64,000 nt of DNA, from the NCBI RefSeq assembly GCF_001902635.1, contig NZ_MJAO01000019.1, positions 1 to 64,000 on the forward strand, in the 5' to 3' direction. Below the pieces are notes generated by a model. It had not been told where the DNA came from, ran no database searches, and saw nothing but the letters and a program-made list of their open reading frames with translations. This document shows positions 1-8,046 of this stretch, piece by piece; within the stretch, counting starts at the first letter, position 1; the number at the start of each line of letters is the position of its first letter. This stretch comes from Serratia marcescens (GTDB taxonomy: Bacteria; Pseudomonadota; Gammaproteobacteria; Enterobacterales; Enterobacteriaceae). Made by a program: the position numbers and the translations under genes.

Positions 1-605
1 CGCGAATTCTGCGAGAAGCTGGCGCGCCAGGCCGGGTTGGATCAGGGGCATCCGGCGCTGCAGCGCTGGCAGGCGTCGCTGCATGAAACGCAAAACGACC
101 GCGAAGTGGTGGAGCTGTACGCCAAACTGGTGCAGCCGGTGCTGGACAACCAGGCGCGGCGCGAAATCAGCCGCTCGGCCGCCGAATCGACGCTGATGAT
201 CGCCGTCAGCCCGTTGGCGCTGGTGGATATGGCGTTCATCGCCTGGCGCAACATCCGCTTGATCAACCGCATCGCCGCGCTGTATGGCATCGAACTGGGT
301 TACTTCAGCCGCATTCGCCTGTTCCGGCTGGTGCTGTTGAATATCGCCTTCGCCGGCGCTTCCGAGTTGGTGCGCGAAGTCGGCATGGACTGGATGTCGC
401 AGGATCTGGCGGCGCGGCTGTCGGCGCGTGCGGCGCAGGGCATCGGCGCCGGGTTGTTGACCGCGCGGCTGGGCATCAAGGCGATGGAGCTGTGCCGCCC
501 GCTGCCGTGGCTGGAAGGGGAAAACCGAAGCTTGGCGATTTCCGCAGCCAGCTGATCGGCCAGTTGAAAGAGACGCTGAAAAAGAGCGACGGCAAGGCCA
601 AATAA
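1..605 (+). pseudogene. ycjF: YcjF-type inner-membrane protein, 3' part, frameshifted
   Basis: The frame is open from base 1, so the gene begins outside the window. The protein matches the C-terminal half of YcjF (UPF0283/DUF697 family), the gene that precedes tyrR in enterobacteria. Its in-frame stop is at 553-555, giving an unlikely tail after [10 protein letters not shown]. The next frame, from base 525 to the stop at 603-605, reads [19 protein letters not shown], which is the expected YcjF C-terminus. Adding one A to the A4 run at 521-524 would restore the full protein. This is either a real frameshift or an assembly error in a homopolymer. The function of YcjF is not firmly known; it is an envelope protein cotranscribed with the GTPase-like YcjX in relatives. 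Confidence 0.85.
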
Positions 606-612
606 CCCCGCG

Positions 613-639
613 ACGGCGCTTTCAGGAGCGCCGTTTTTT
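613..639 (+). terminator. Rho-independent terminator after ycjF
   Basis: An 8-bp stem (ACGGCGCT/AGCGCCGT) with a 6-nt loop is followed by a run of six T. It lies 8 bases after the restored ycjF stop. Confidence 0.85.
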
Positions 640-918
640 CAGCGGCGCAAACGCTGGACGTAATCGAGGCTTGACGACAGTCGATCCCCCTGTAATTACA
701 TTATAAATCTCTGCAAAATTAATACTGGTTGTTATAACTCTCTGTATGCAGGCTAAAATGACGCCGATGCTGTTATTCACTTGCGTTTAAAATCAGCAAC
801 CACGGCAATAAATCAGAGTTCTGTCAACTTTTGCTGACAGATCGCTTCTACCGCCCGGTGCGAGGGAGTATCATCATCGTCAACGATCCCCGCACTTGCA
901 GAGATAAGGCCAATACTG
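640..918 (+). promoter_or_regulatory. tyrR upstream region
   Basis: This stretch between the ycjF terminator and the tyrR start must hold the tyrR promoter. A moderately AT-rich block sits at about 685-760. I could not define a convincing TyrR box (TGTAAA-N6-TTTACA) by eye. An ATAAGG ribosome-binding site lies just before the tyrR ATG. Confidence 0.4.
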
Positions 919-2490
919 ATGCGTTTGGAAGTATTTTGCGAAGACCGTCTCGGTCTCACTCGAGAATTACTCGATCTTTTGGTATCGCGCAGCATTGACC
1001 TGCGCGGCATTGAGATCGATCCCATCGGCCGCATTTACCTCAATTTCTCCCAGCTGGATTTCGATACTTTCCGCGCGCTGATGGCGGAGATCCGCCGCAT
1101 CGCCGGCGTGACCGATGTGCGCACCGTCAGCTTTATGCCTTCCGAACGTGAGCATCGCGCGCTGCGTGCGCTGCTGGAGTCGATGCCGGAACCGGTGTTC
1201 TCGATCGACATGAAGGGCAAAGTCGAGCTGGCCAACCCGGCGGCGCAGGCCTTGTTCAGCCTGAACGAAGACAAGATCCGCAACCAGACCGCCGGCGCGC
1301 TGATCGGCGGCTATAACTTCAGCCGCTGGCTGGAGAGCGAACACACGGCGCCGCACTCCGAGCGGGTGGTGATCCGCAGCCAGGACTTCCTGATGGATAT
1401 CACGCCGATCTATCTGGAAGACGAACAGCAGCAACCGGCGGCGGTCGGCGCGGTGGTGATGCTGAAGTCCACCGCGCGCATGGGCCGCCAGCTGCAAAAT
1501 CTGTCGGTGAACGACGATACCGAATTCGATCACATCGTCGCGGTGAGCGCCAAGATGCGCCACGTGCTGGAGCAGGCGCGCAAGCTGGCAATGCTCGACG
1601 CGCCGCTGCTGCTCGTCGGCGATACCGGTACCGGCAAGGATATTTTGGCCCGCGCCTGCCATCTGCGCAGCCCGCGCGGCAAACAGCCGTTCCTGGCGCT
1701 GAACTGTGCCGCGTTGCCGGATGACGTGGTGGAGAGCGAACTGTTCGGTCATGCGCCGGGCGCTTATCCCAATGCGCTGGAAGGTAAAAAGGGCTTCTTC
1801 GAACAGGCCAACGGCGGTTCGGTGCTGCTGGATGAGATCGGCGAAATGTCGCCGCGCATGCAGACCAAACTGCTGCGTTTTCTCAACGACGGCACGTTCC
1901 GCCGCGTCGGTGAAGAGCATGAGGTGCACGTCGATGTGCGCGTGATCTGCGCCACCCAGAAAAACCTCACCGAGCTGGTACAGCGCGGCGAATTCCGTGA
2001 AGATCTCTATTATCGCCTCAACGTGCTGACCATCACCATCCCGCCGCTGCGCGAGCGCCCGCAGGACATCATGCCGCTGACCGAGCTGTTCGTGGCGCGC
2101 TTCGCCGATGAACAGGGCGTGGCGCGGCCCAAGTTGGCGAGCGATCTGGGCGGTTTCCTCAGCAAATACGGCTGGCCGGGCAACGTGCGTCAGCTGAAAA
2201 ACGCCATCTACCGCGCGCTGACGCAAACCGAAGGCTACGAGCTGCGGCCGCAGGATATCGTGTTGCCGGAGTTCGACGTGGAGGTGTCGCTGGGCGACGA
2301 GGTGCTGGACGGCTCGCTGGACGACATCAGCAAGCGTTTCGAGCGCTCGGTGCTGACGCGCCTGTATCGCACTTATCCCAGCACCCGCAAGCTGGCGAAG
2401 CGGCTGGGCGTTTCCCATACCGCGATCGCCAACAAGCTGCGCGAGTATGGCCTGAGCAGCCGCAAGGGTGGCGCTGAGGGCGAAGAATAA
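919..2490 (+). CDS. tyrR: Transcriptional regulator TyrR
   Basis: This 523-residue protein (E. coli TyrR is 513) controls aromatic amino acid biosynthesis and transport. An ACT domain that binds aromatic amino acids starts at residue 1 (MRLEVFCEDRLGLTRE). A PAS domain follows at about 78-190. The central AAA+ domain, about 206-430, has Walker A GDTGTGKD and an intact GEMSPRMQTKLLRFL region. The C-terminal Fis-type helix-turn-helix contains TRKLAKRLGVSHTAIANKL. The sigma-54-contact GAFTGA loop is replaced by HAPGAY, as expected for TyrR, which works with sigma-70. The ATG at 919 follows an ATAAGG site. Confidence 0.97.
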   Translation: MRLEVFCEDRLGLTRELLDLLVSRSIDLRGIEIDPIGRIYLNFSQLDFDTFRALMAEIRRIAGVTDVRTVSFMPSEREHRALRALLESMPEPVFSIDMKGKVELANPAAQALFSLNEDKIRNQTAGALIGGYNFSRWLESEHTAPHSERVVIRSQDFLMDITPIYLEDEQQQPAAVGAVVMLKSTARMGRQLQNLSVNDDTEFDHIVAVSAKMRHVLEQARKLAMLDAPLLLVGDTGTGKDILARACHLRSPRGKQPFLALNCAALPDDVVESELFGHAPGAYPNALEGKKGFFEQANGGSVLLDEIGEMSPRMQTKLLRFLNDGTFRRVGEEHEVHVDVRVICATQKNLTELVQRGEFREDLYYRLNVLTITIPPLRERPQDIMPLTELFVARFADEQGVARPKLASDLGGFLSKYGWPGNVRQLKNAIYRALTQTEGYELRPQDIVLPEFDVEVSLGDEVLDGSLDDISKRFERSVLTRLYRTYPSTRKLAKRLGVSHTAIANKLREYGLSSRKGGAEGEE

Positions 2491-2491
2491 G

Positions 2492-2546
2492 AAAGGCGCC
2501 TTGCGGCGCCTTTAACGTGTTTCCAAAGCCGGCGTTCGCCGGCTTT
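2492..2546. terminator. Tandem hairpins between tyrR and tpx
   Basis: Two consecutive perfect 9-bp stem-loops, AAAGGCGCC/GGCGCCTTT (2492-2513) and AAAGCCGGC/GCCGGCTTT (2525-2546), fill the gap between the convergent genes. They can end transcription from both sides. Confidence 0.75.
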
Positions 2547-2547
2547 G

Positions 2548-3051
2548 TTATTTCAGCGCAGCCAGCGCCGCGTCGTAGTCCGGCTCGGTGGTGATTTCGT
2601 TCACCAGCTCGCTGTACAGCACATTGTCCTGGCCATCCAGCACCACGACCGCACGCGCAGTCAGGCCTGCCAACGGACCTTCGGCGATTTCAACGCCGTA
2701 CGCCTGCTTGAACTCGGCGCCGCGCAGGGTGGACAGAGTGACCACGTTGCTCAGGCCTTCCGCGCCGCAGAAGCGCGACTGCGCGAACGGCAGATCGGCG
2801 GAGATGCACAGCACCACGGTGTTATCCAGGCCGCTGGCCAGTTGGTTGAATTTACGCACCGAAGTCGCGCAGACGCCGGTATCGATGCTTGGGAAGATGT
2901 TCAGGACTTTGCGTTTACCCGCGAAGCTGCTCAGCGCTACGTCTGACAGGTCTTTGGCAACCAGTGAGAAGGCCTTGGCCTGTTCGCCTTGCTGTGGCAG
3001 TTTGCCCGCTACGCTGACCGGATTGCCTTGAAAATGTACTGTCTGAGTCAT
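2548..3051 (-). CDS. tpx: Thiol peroxidase Tpx
   Basis: This is a 167-residue atypical 2-Cys peroxiredoxin that reduces lipid and hydrogen peroxides using thioredoxin. The peroxidatic Cys61 lies in [13 protein letters not shown], the resolving residue is Cys95 in QSRFC, and Cys82 is also kept, all at the positions known in E. coli Tpx. The open frame runs 29 codons further upstream. I chose the ATG at 3051 because the protein then begins [19 protein letters not shown], as in the family, and AAGGAA lies upstream. The gene is convergent with tyrR, the usual order. Confidence 0.97.
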   Translation of the reverse strand: MTQTVHFQGNPVSVAGKLPQQGEQAKAFSLVAKDLSDVALSSFAGKRKVLNIFPSIDTGVCATSVRKFNQLASGLDNTVVLCISADLPFAQSRFCGAEGLSNVVTLSTLRGAEFKQAYGVEIAEGPLAGLTARAVVVLDGQDNVLYSELVNEITTEPDYDAALAALK

Positions 3052-3276
3052 TGCTAGATTCCTTTTACAGGTGTTTATACAAAGGGTATGAACCTGATGA
3101 AACGGCGCGTTTGCGATGGCGTTTAACATCAGGTTCACACCCCGGCGCCAGTTTATGACAACCGGGGCGGATTGGATATCAAAGTTTGCTAAATAGTTGT
3201 ATATATTAGGCTGTTCTATAAATCATCACCGGCACATCAGCCCGCCTTGATGCGCCGTTTTCGCTCAGGAGCCGTT

Positions 3277-4251
3277 ATGAGAGACATGCGTTTTTACCCG
3301 GAAGCCTGGCCGCTGCACACCGCCTTCGTGATTGCGCGCGGGAGCCGCACCGAAGCCCGGGTGGTGGTGGTCGACATCGAACAGCAGGGCGTGCGCGGTA
3401 CCGGCGAATGTACGCCATACCCGCGTTACGGTGAGAGCGAGGAATCGGTGATGGCGCAGCTGGCGGAGATGGTGCCGGCGATCGCGCAGGGTCTCACTCG
3501 CGAGCAGCTGTTGACGCAGATGCCGGCGGGCGCCGCCCGCAACGCGCTGGACTCGGCGCTGTGGGATCTGGAGTGTCGCCTGCACGGACAGAGCCTGTGG
3601 CAGCGCAGCGGCGTAACGGCGCCGGCGCAGATCCGTATGGCGCAGACCGTCAGCATCGGCACGCCGGAAGCGATGGCCTTCGCCGCGCGTGAACTGGAGC
3701 GGCAGGGGGCTACGTTGCTGAAGATCAAACTCGACGATCACTATATCAGCGAGCGGCTGGTGGCGATCCGCGCGGCGGTGCCGCAGGCGACGCTGATCGT
3801 CGACGCCAATGAATCCTGGCGTGCGGAAGGGCTGGCGGCGCGCTGCCAACTGCTGGCCGATCTCGGCGTGGCGATGCTGGAGCAGCCGCTGCCGGCCGGC
3901 GACGATGACGCGTTGGAGCACTTTATTCATCCGCTGCCGATCTGCGCCGACGAGAGTTGCCACACCCGCGCCGATCTGCCGCGGTTGGCGCGGCGCTATC
4001 AGATGGTCAATATCAAACTGGATAAAACCGGCGGCTTGACCGAGGCATTGGCGCTGGCGGAAAGCGCGCGGGAGCAGGGCTTCGCCATCATGCTCGGCTG
4101 TATGCTGTGCACTTCGCGGGCCATCTCCGCCGCCTTGCCGCTGGCACCGGCGGCGCGCTTCATCGATCTGGACGGCCCGACCTGGCTGGCGCGGGACGTC
4201 GAGCCGGGCCTGGTGTTCGAATGCGGGGCGATCGTCGATCTCGCCCCGTAG
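3277..4251 (+). CDS. ycjG: L-Ala-D/L-Glu epimerase (enolase superfamily)
   Basis: This 324-residue enzyme epimerises L-Ala-D-Glu released from murein peptides so that the dipeptide can be degraded. It is a muconate-lactonizing-type enolase superfamily member. The KxK pair is at 149/151 (LLKIKLD), the metal ligands are Asp176 (VDANESW), Glu202 (LEQPLP) and Asp225 (CADESCH), and the second catalytic Lys is Lys247 (NIKLDKTGG). The frame opens at 3247, but the ATG at 3277 has a CAGGAG site at proper spacing. It is convergent with mpaA four bases downstream, both for murein tripeptide recycling. Confidence 0.93.
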   Translation: MRDMRFYPEAWPLHTAFVIARGSRTEARVVVVDIEQQGVRGTGECTPYPRYGESEESVMAQLAEMVPAIAQGLTREQLLTQMPAGAARNALDSALWDLECRLHGQSLWQRSGVTAPAQIRMAQTVSIGTPEAMAFAARELERQGATLLKIKLDDHYISERLVAIRAAVPQATLIVDANESWRAEGLAARCQLLADLGVAMLEQPLPAGDDDALEHFIHPLPICADESCHTRADLPRLARRYQMVNIKLDKTGGLTEALALAESAREQGFAIMLGCMLCTSRAISAALPLAPAARFIDLDGPTWLARDVEPGLVFECGAIVDLAP

Positions 4252-4254
4252 GAA

Positions 4255-4962
4255 TTAATTGGGGTAGGCCAGCAGCTCGGTCATCGCGTCGATGTAGCGC
4301 TCGCTGGCGGCGTCGGCGGAGATCGGCGGGAATTCGGCGGTGATGCACGGCAGCGACAGATCCGCGCACCAGCTGCCGAACGAACCGGGCGTTTCATAAC
4401 CGACGCTGGTTACCAGCGGTAGCTCGAACTTGTGCGACAGCCAAACGCCGAGCTGTGAACTGGCGGGATCTTCGATACAGGCCAACGGCTCATGGAACGA
4501 CACCACCCAGTGCGGCTTCAGGCGATGGATCAGATGGCACAGCGCCTGGGTTTCCGGTTCGGAACCGGGGCGCCCGCCGGTGGAGAGCTTGACGTCGCGC
4601 ACCGGCGCCGCGCTGTTCCAGCGGTAAACGGTGTCGCCGGAGCGCCAGTTGGCGGCCGGGAAGTTGCGATTCAGATCGACACCGTTGGCGTTGGCGCGCA
4701 GCCCCAGCTGGCAGCCGTCGGGGTTGACCGCCAGCACGACGTGGTGGCGCAGTTGGTTGGGCGCGATGCTGCGCAGCGCGCAGGACAGGGTCACGATGGC
4801 GGCGCCCTCATCGCCGTGGGTGCCAGCGATGATCAGGCCAGTATCCGGGCCGCTCACCGCCGCCGGGAAATAGAGCAACGGCGCGCCCAGCAGTGAACTG
4901 CCGTAATTCTCTCCTGCGACGGCCAACTGGCCACGTTCACTGCGCGGTCGATGTTCGATCAT
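4255..4962 (-). CDS. mpaA: Murein peptide amidase A (zinc carboxypeptidase, M14)
   Basis: This 235-residue cytoplasmic enzyme cleaves the gamma-D-Glu-meso-DAP bond in the murein tripeptide, giving L-Ala-D-Glu and DAP. The M14 zinc site is visible as His49 and Glu52 in THGDEGA and His157 in VVSFHEPL. The substrate-binding DLNRNFP motif is near residue 97, and a catalytic Glu is in CITAEFPP. Length is close to E. coli MpaA (about 240). Its product is the substrate of the facing ycjG gene. Confidence 0.92.
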   Translation of the reverse strand: MIEHRPRSERGQLAVAGENYGSSLLGAPLLYFPAAVSGPDTGLIIAGTHGDEGAAIVTLSCALRSIAPNQLRHHVVLAVNPDGCQLGLRANANGVDLNRNFPAANWRSGDTVYRWNSAAPVRDVKLSTGGRPGSEPETQALCHLIHRLKPHWVVSFHEPLACIEDPASSQLGVWLSHKFELPLVTSVGYETPGSFGSWCADLSLPCITAEFPPISADAASERYIDAMTELLAYPN

Positions 4963-5169
4963 AGTGGTTGTCTCTGAGTTAAAGGCCGAGAGTCATTGTC
5001 ATTTTATTCAGTGTATTACGCTTTGGCGCATCTTTCCCACCGCAATTGTGCGACGTTTGCGCGATCTGTGACGCCACGGCGGTGAAAACACCAATTAAAC
5101 CGCACCTGACCGGGCGCTGTTGTTATACTAACGGCAGAGCTAAGCCAATCACCCGCAAGAGGATTTAAC

Positions 5170-5520
5170 ATGCCAGTAGCCAGAATCATCGCCAGCTATA
5201 GCGAAAATGAAAATGACACCATCACGCTGCTGTGCGGCGTGGACGCTGAAAACCAGATCCGCCAGGGTGAATGGTTCGGCGTGGTGAAAAATGACGACGG
5301 GCGCGGGGACGAATCGAACTATCCGTTCACCCTGCATATCGATTACCAGAAAGATGCTTTCTACCTCGACTACGGCTATGACGACGCCGACGCGCGCCAG
5401 CTGCAAAAAACCGACATTTCGGCCCGTCCGCTGGCTGAGAAAGGTTTTTTCACCGTGTTCGATGAAGAAGAAGGCGAAGAATTCAGCTACCGCATCAACA
5501 GCATCCACCTGTACGACTGA
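5170..5520 (+). CDS. Uncharacterised acidic small protein
   Basis: I do not recognise this 116-residue protein. It begins MPVARIIASYSENENDTITL, has no signal peptide or membrane segment, and is very acidic near the C-terminus (VFDEEEGEEFSYRI). An AGAGGA ribosome-binding site precedes the ATG and a strong terminator follows, so it looks like a genuine single-gene unit between the mpaA and mppA genes. Its codon use resembles the neighbours, which suggests a resident Serratia gene. Confidence 0.75.
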   Translation: MPVARIIASYSENENDTITLLCGVDAENQIRQGEWFGVVKNDDGRGDESNYPFTLHIDYQKDAFYLDYGYDDADARQLQKTDISARPLAEKGFFTVFDEEEGEEFSYRINSIHLYD

Positions 5521-5540
5521 CGGTCGCTGCTGCAAACGCA

Positions 5541-5573
5541 ACCCGTGCCGCCCTGCGCCGCACGGGTTTTTTA
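5541..5573 (+). terminator. Terminator after the 116-aa gene
   Basis: An 8-bp stem (ACCCGTGC/GCACGGGT) with an 11-nt loop is followed by a T-run. Confidence 0.8.
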
Positions 5574-5679
5574 TCGCCTGAATCGCACTTTTTGCAACTT
5601 CTCGGCCGCGGGCTATAGGTCTGATGGATCTTGTGCTATATGATAAAAAATTCAGATGGTTAACGGGGGATAAATCATA

Positions 5680-7314
5680 ATGGCAGGAAGAAAAATACAA
5701 CGGGGTTTTCGTTTGGCGCTTTGCGCGGCGGCGATCGGTGCCTGTATGAGCAGCGCGATGGCGGCGCAGGTTCCCCCGGGCACCGCGTTGGCGGACAAAC
5801 AGGAAATCGTGCGCCACATTAAAGACGAGCCGGCATCGCTCGATCCGATTAAAGCGGTCGGCTTGCCGGAGGCCCAACTGGCGCGCGATCTGTTCGAAGG
5901 GCTGGTCAATCAGGACGCCAACGGCAAAGTGATCCCCGGCGTCGCCACACGCTGGCAGACCAGCGACAACCAGACCTATATTTTCCATCTGCGCAAAGAT
6001 GCGCGCTGGTCAAATGGTGACCCTGTCACGGCGAAAGACTTCGTCTACAGCTGGCAGCGGCTGGTGGAGCCGAAAAACCTGTCGCCGTTCGCCTGGTTCG
6101 CGCAGCTGGCGGGGATCCAGAACGCCGAACAGATTATCGGCGGCAAGCTGCCGGCCGATCGCCTGGGCGTTTCGGCACCGGACGACTACACGCTCAAGGT
6201 GCAGCTGGATAAGCCGGTGCCGTACTTCGTCAGCCTGACGGCCAACTTCAGCCTGTTCCCGGTGAACAAGGCGGTGGTGGAAAAATACGGCAACGATTGG
6301 ACCAAGGTCGGCAATCTGGTGGGCAACGGCGCGTTCAAACTGCAGGAGCGGGTGGTGAACGAGAAGCTGGTGCTGACGCCTAACGATCACTACTGGGATC
6401 ACGCGCAGACCGTGCTGACCAAAGTGACCTTCGTGCCGATCAACCAGGAATCCAACGCCACCAAGCGTTATCTGGCGGGTGACATCGACATCACCGAGTC
6501 CTTCCCGAAAAACATGTATCAGAAGCTGCTGAAAGACATTCCGGGCCAGGTGTACACCCCGGATCAGCTCGGCACCTATTACTACGCGTTCAACACCCAG
6601 CGCGCGCCGACCAATGATGTGCGGGTGCGCCAGGCCTTGTCCTACGCCATCGACCGCAAGGTTATCGCGGAGAAAGTGTTGGGCACCGGCGAAAAACCGG
6701 CCTATCACTTCACGCCGGACGTGACCGCCGGTTTCAAACCGGAAGCGAGTCTGCTGCGACAGCAGCCGCAGGCTGAGCTGGACGCGCAGGCCAAAGCGTT
6801 GCTGCAGGCGGCCGGCTATGGCCCAGGCAACCCGCTGAAGTTGACCTTGCTGTATAACACCTCGGAAAGTCACCAGAAGATCGCCATCGCCGTGGCTTCG
6901 ATGTGGAAGAAAAAGCTCGGCATTGACGTCAAGCTGCAAAACCAGGAGTGGAAAACCTATATCGACAGCCGCAACACCGGTAATTTCGATGTGATCCGCG
7001 CCTCCTGGGTCGGCGACTATAACGAGGCTTCCACCTTCCTGTCGCTGCTGACCTCCACCCACAGCGGCAACATCGCCAAGTTCAAGAGCGCGGACTACGA
7101 CAAGCTGTTGGCGCAGGCGGGGCGGGAAACCAATCCGGCGGCGGTGACCGCCGATTACAACAAGATGGAACAGATTATCGCCGACCAGGCGCCGATCGCG
7201 CCGATTTACCAATACACCAACGGCCGCCTGATCAAACCGTGGGTAAAAGGCTACCCGATCACCAACCCGGAAGACGTGGCCTACAGCCAGACGATGTATA
7301 TCATTAAACACTGA
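5680..7314 (+). CDS. mppA: Periplasmic murein tripeptide/oligopeptide-binding protein
   Basis: This 544-residue extracellular solute-binding protein (family 5, OppA-like) has a Sec signal peptide ending near SSAMAAQ. The mature protein carries the family signature around YTFHLRKDARWSNGDPVTAKDF-type sequence and a YYAFNTQRAP segment. In enterobacteria the member next to mpaA/ycjG is MppA, which delivers L-Ala-gamma-D-Glu-meso-DAP to the Opp permease. Context therefore favours MppA over a general OppA paralogue. A GGGGGAT site precedes the ATG. Confidence 0.87.
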   Translation: MAGRKIQRGFRLALCAAAIGACMSSAMAAQVPPGTALADKQEIVRHIKDEPASLDPIKAVGLPEAQLARDLFEGLVNQDANGKVIPGVATRWQTSDNQTYIFHLRKDARWSNGDPVTAKDFVYSWQRLVEPKNLSPFAWFAQLAGIQNAEQIIGGKLPADRLGVSAPDDYTLKVQLDKPVPYFVSLTANFSLFPVNKAVVEKYGNDWTKVGNLVGNGAFKLQERVVNEKLVLTPNDHYWDHAQTVLTKVTFVPINQESNATKRYLAGDIDITESFPKNMYQKLLKDIPGQVYTPDQLGTYYYAFNTQRAPTNDVRVRQALSYAIDRKVIAEKVLGTGEKPAYHFTPDVTAGFKPEASLLRQQPQAELDAQAKALLQAAGYGPGNPLKLTLLYNTSESHQKIAIAVASMWKKKLGIDVKLQNQEWKTYIDSRNTGNFDVIRASWVGDYNEASTFLSLLTSTHSGNIAKFKSADYDKLLAQAGRETNPAAVTADYNKMEQIIADQAPIAPIYQYTNGRLIKPWVKGYPITNPEDVAYSQTMYIIKH

Positions 7315-7328
7315 GTCGATTTATTTAT

Positions 7329-7357
7329 CGCCCCCGCCTAATGCGGGGGCGGTATTT
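7329..7357 (+). terminator. Terminator after mppA
   Basis: A perfect 9-bp stem (CGCCCCCGC/GCGGGGGCG) with a 5-nt loop is followed by GTATTTT. Confidence 0.85.
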
Positions 7358-8046
7358 TACCAGCGGCGTCATGACGGAGTTGATTATTTTTTTCACGCGA
7401 TAACCCCCGTTTAGCCATAAACAGGGGTGTATCATCATGTTATTATTTCGTTATTTCAGAGGCCGTTACAATTATATGTTGTGGAGTGCAATGATGACCA
7501 TCATCACGTGTAATAAGCACTCCTTTTGAAGCCACGGTAGCTGAGATGTATAGCGGCGTTAGAATCACATTCAGTGATAATAAAAATACACTGGCTAAAT
7601 ATCAGTCTCATTATTGAAGTTATCTTGTAAATTACTGATATATATCAGAATAAAATTCTTTCGGCACGCCACTCCTCCACCCACGCAGTAGAACGCAGGG
7701 GATCCCATGATCTCCGTAGCCTGCCATCATTTCTGTCAGATTGCACAAGCTGAAATCATAAGCAAGATACCAGATAGCACACTGAGTGATGATATCACGG
7801 ATAATGCAGGCGACTGAAAGCTGTTCAACCCTAAGATGTGCCAAATAAATATAGCGATTAATAACAGCTAATTACATGTGTATTTTTTAATTCCACAGAG
7901 AAAAGCTGGATAATTCGGCGTTTAAGCATACAATTACACATGCTTAAATTGATAAAAATATCTTATCAATCTCTGGCTTCTTGATACCTGGCTATCAGTC
8001 AGAGTTACCAATTTATTATTATCAAGCGTTTCTATGAGGAATTAAT
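7358..8046. other. AT-rich intergenic stretch before the chitinase gene
   Basis: About 690 bases hold no convincing gene. Composition drops sharply to AT-rich compared with mppA. A 14-bp palindrome CTGATATATATCAG lies near 7635-7648. A 70-codon minus-strand frame at 7632-7844 has no recognisable product. The chitinase promoter probably lies in the last 200 bases. Confidence 0.5.

Noticed and set aside
1730-1770. Loss of GAFTGA in TyrR as an anomaly
   Set aside because: TyrR proteins are known to lack this sigma-54 contact loop, so it is normal for the family.
967-2418. 483-codon minus-strand frame inside tyrR
   Set aside because: Shadow of tyrR without ribosome-binding site or known domain.
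7632-7844. 70-codon minus-strand frame in the AT-rich gap before the chitinase
   Set aside because: No good ribosome-binding site, no recognisable domain, and the composition looks random; it may be a remnant but this cannot be supported.
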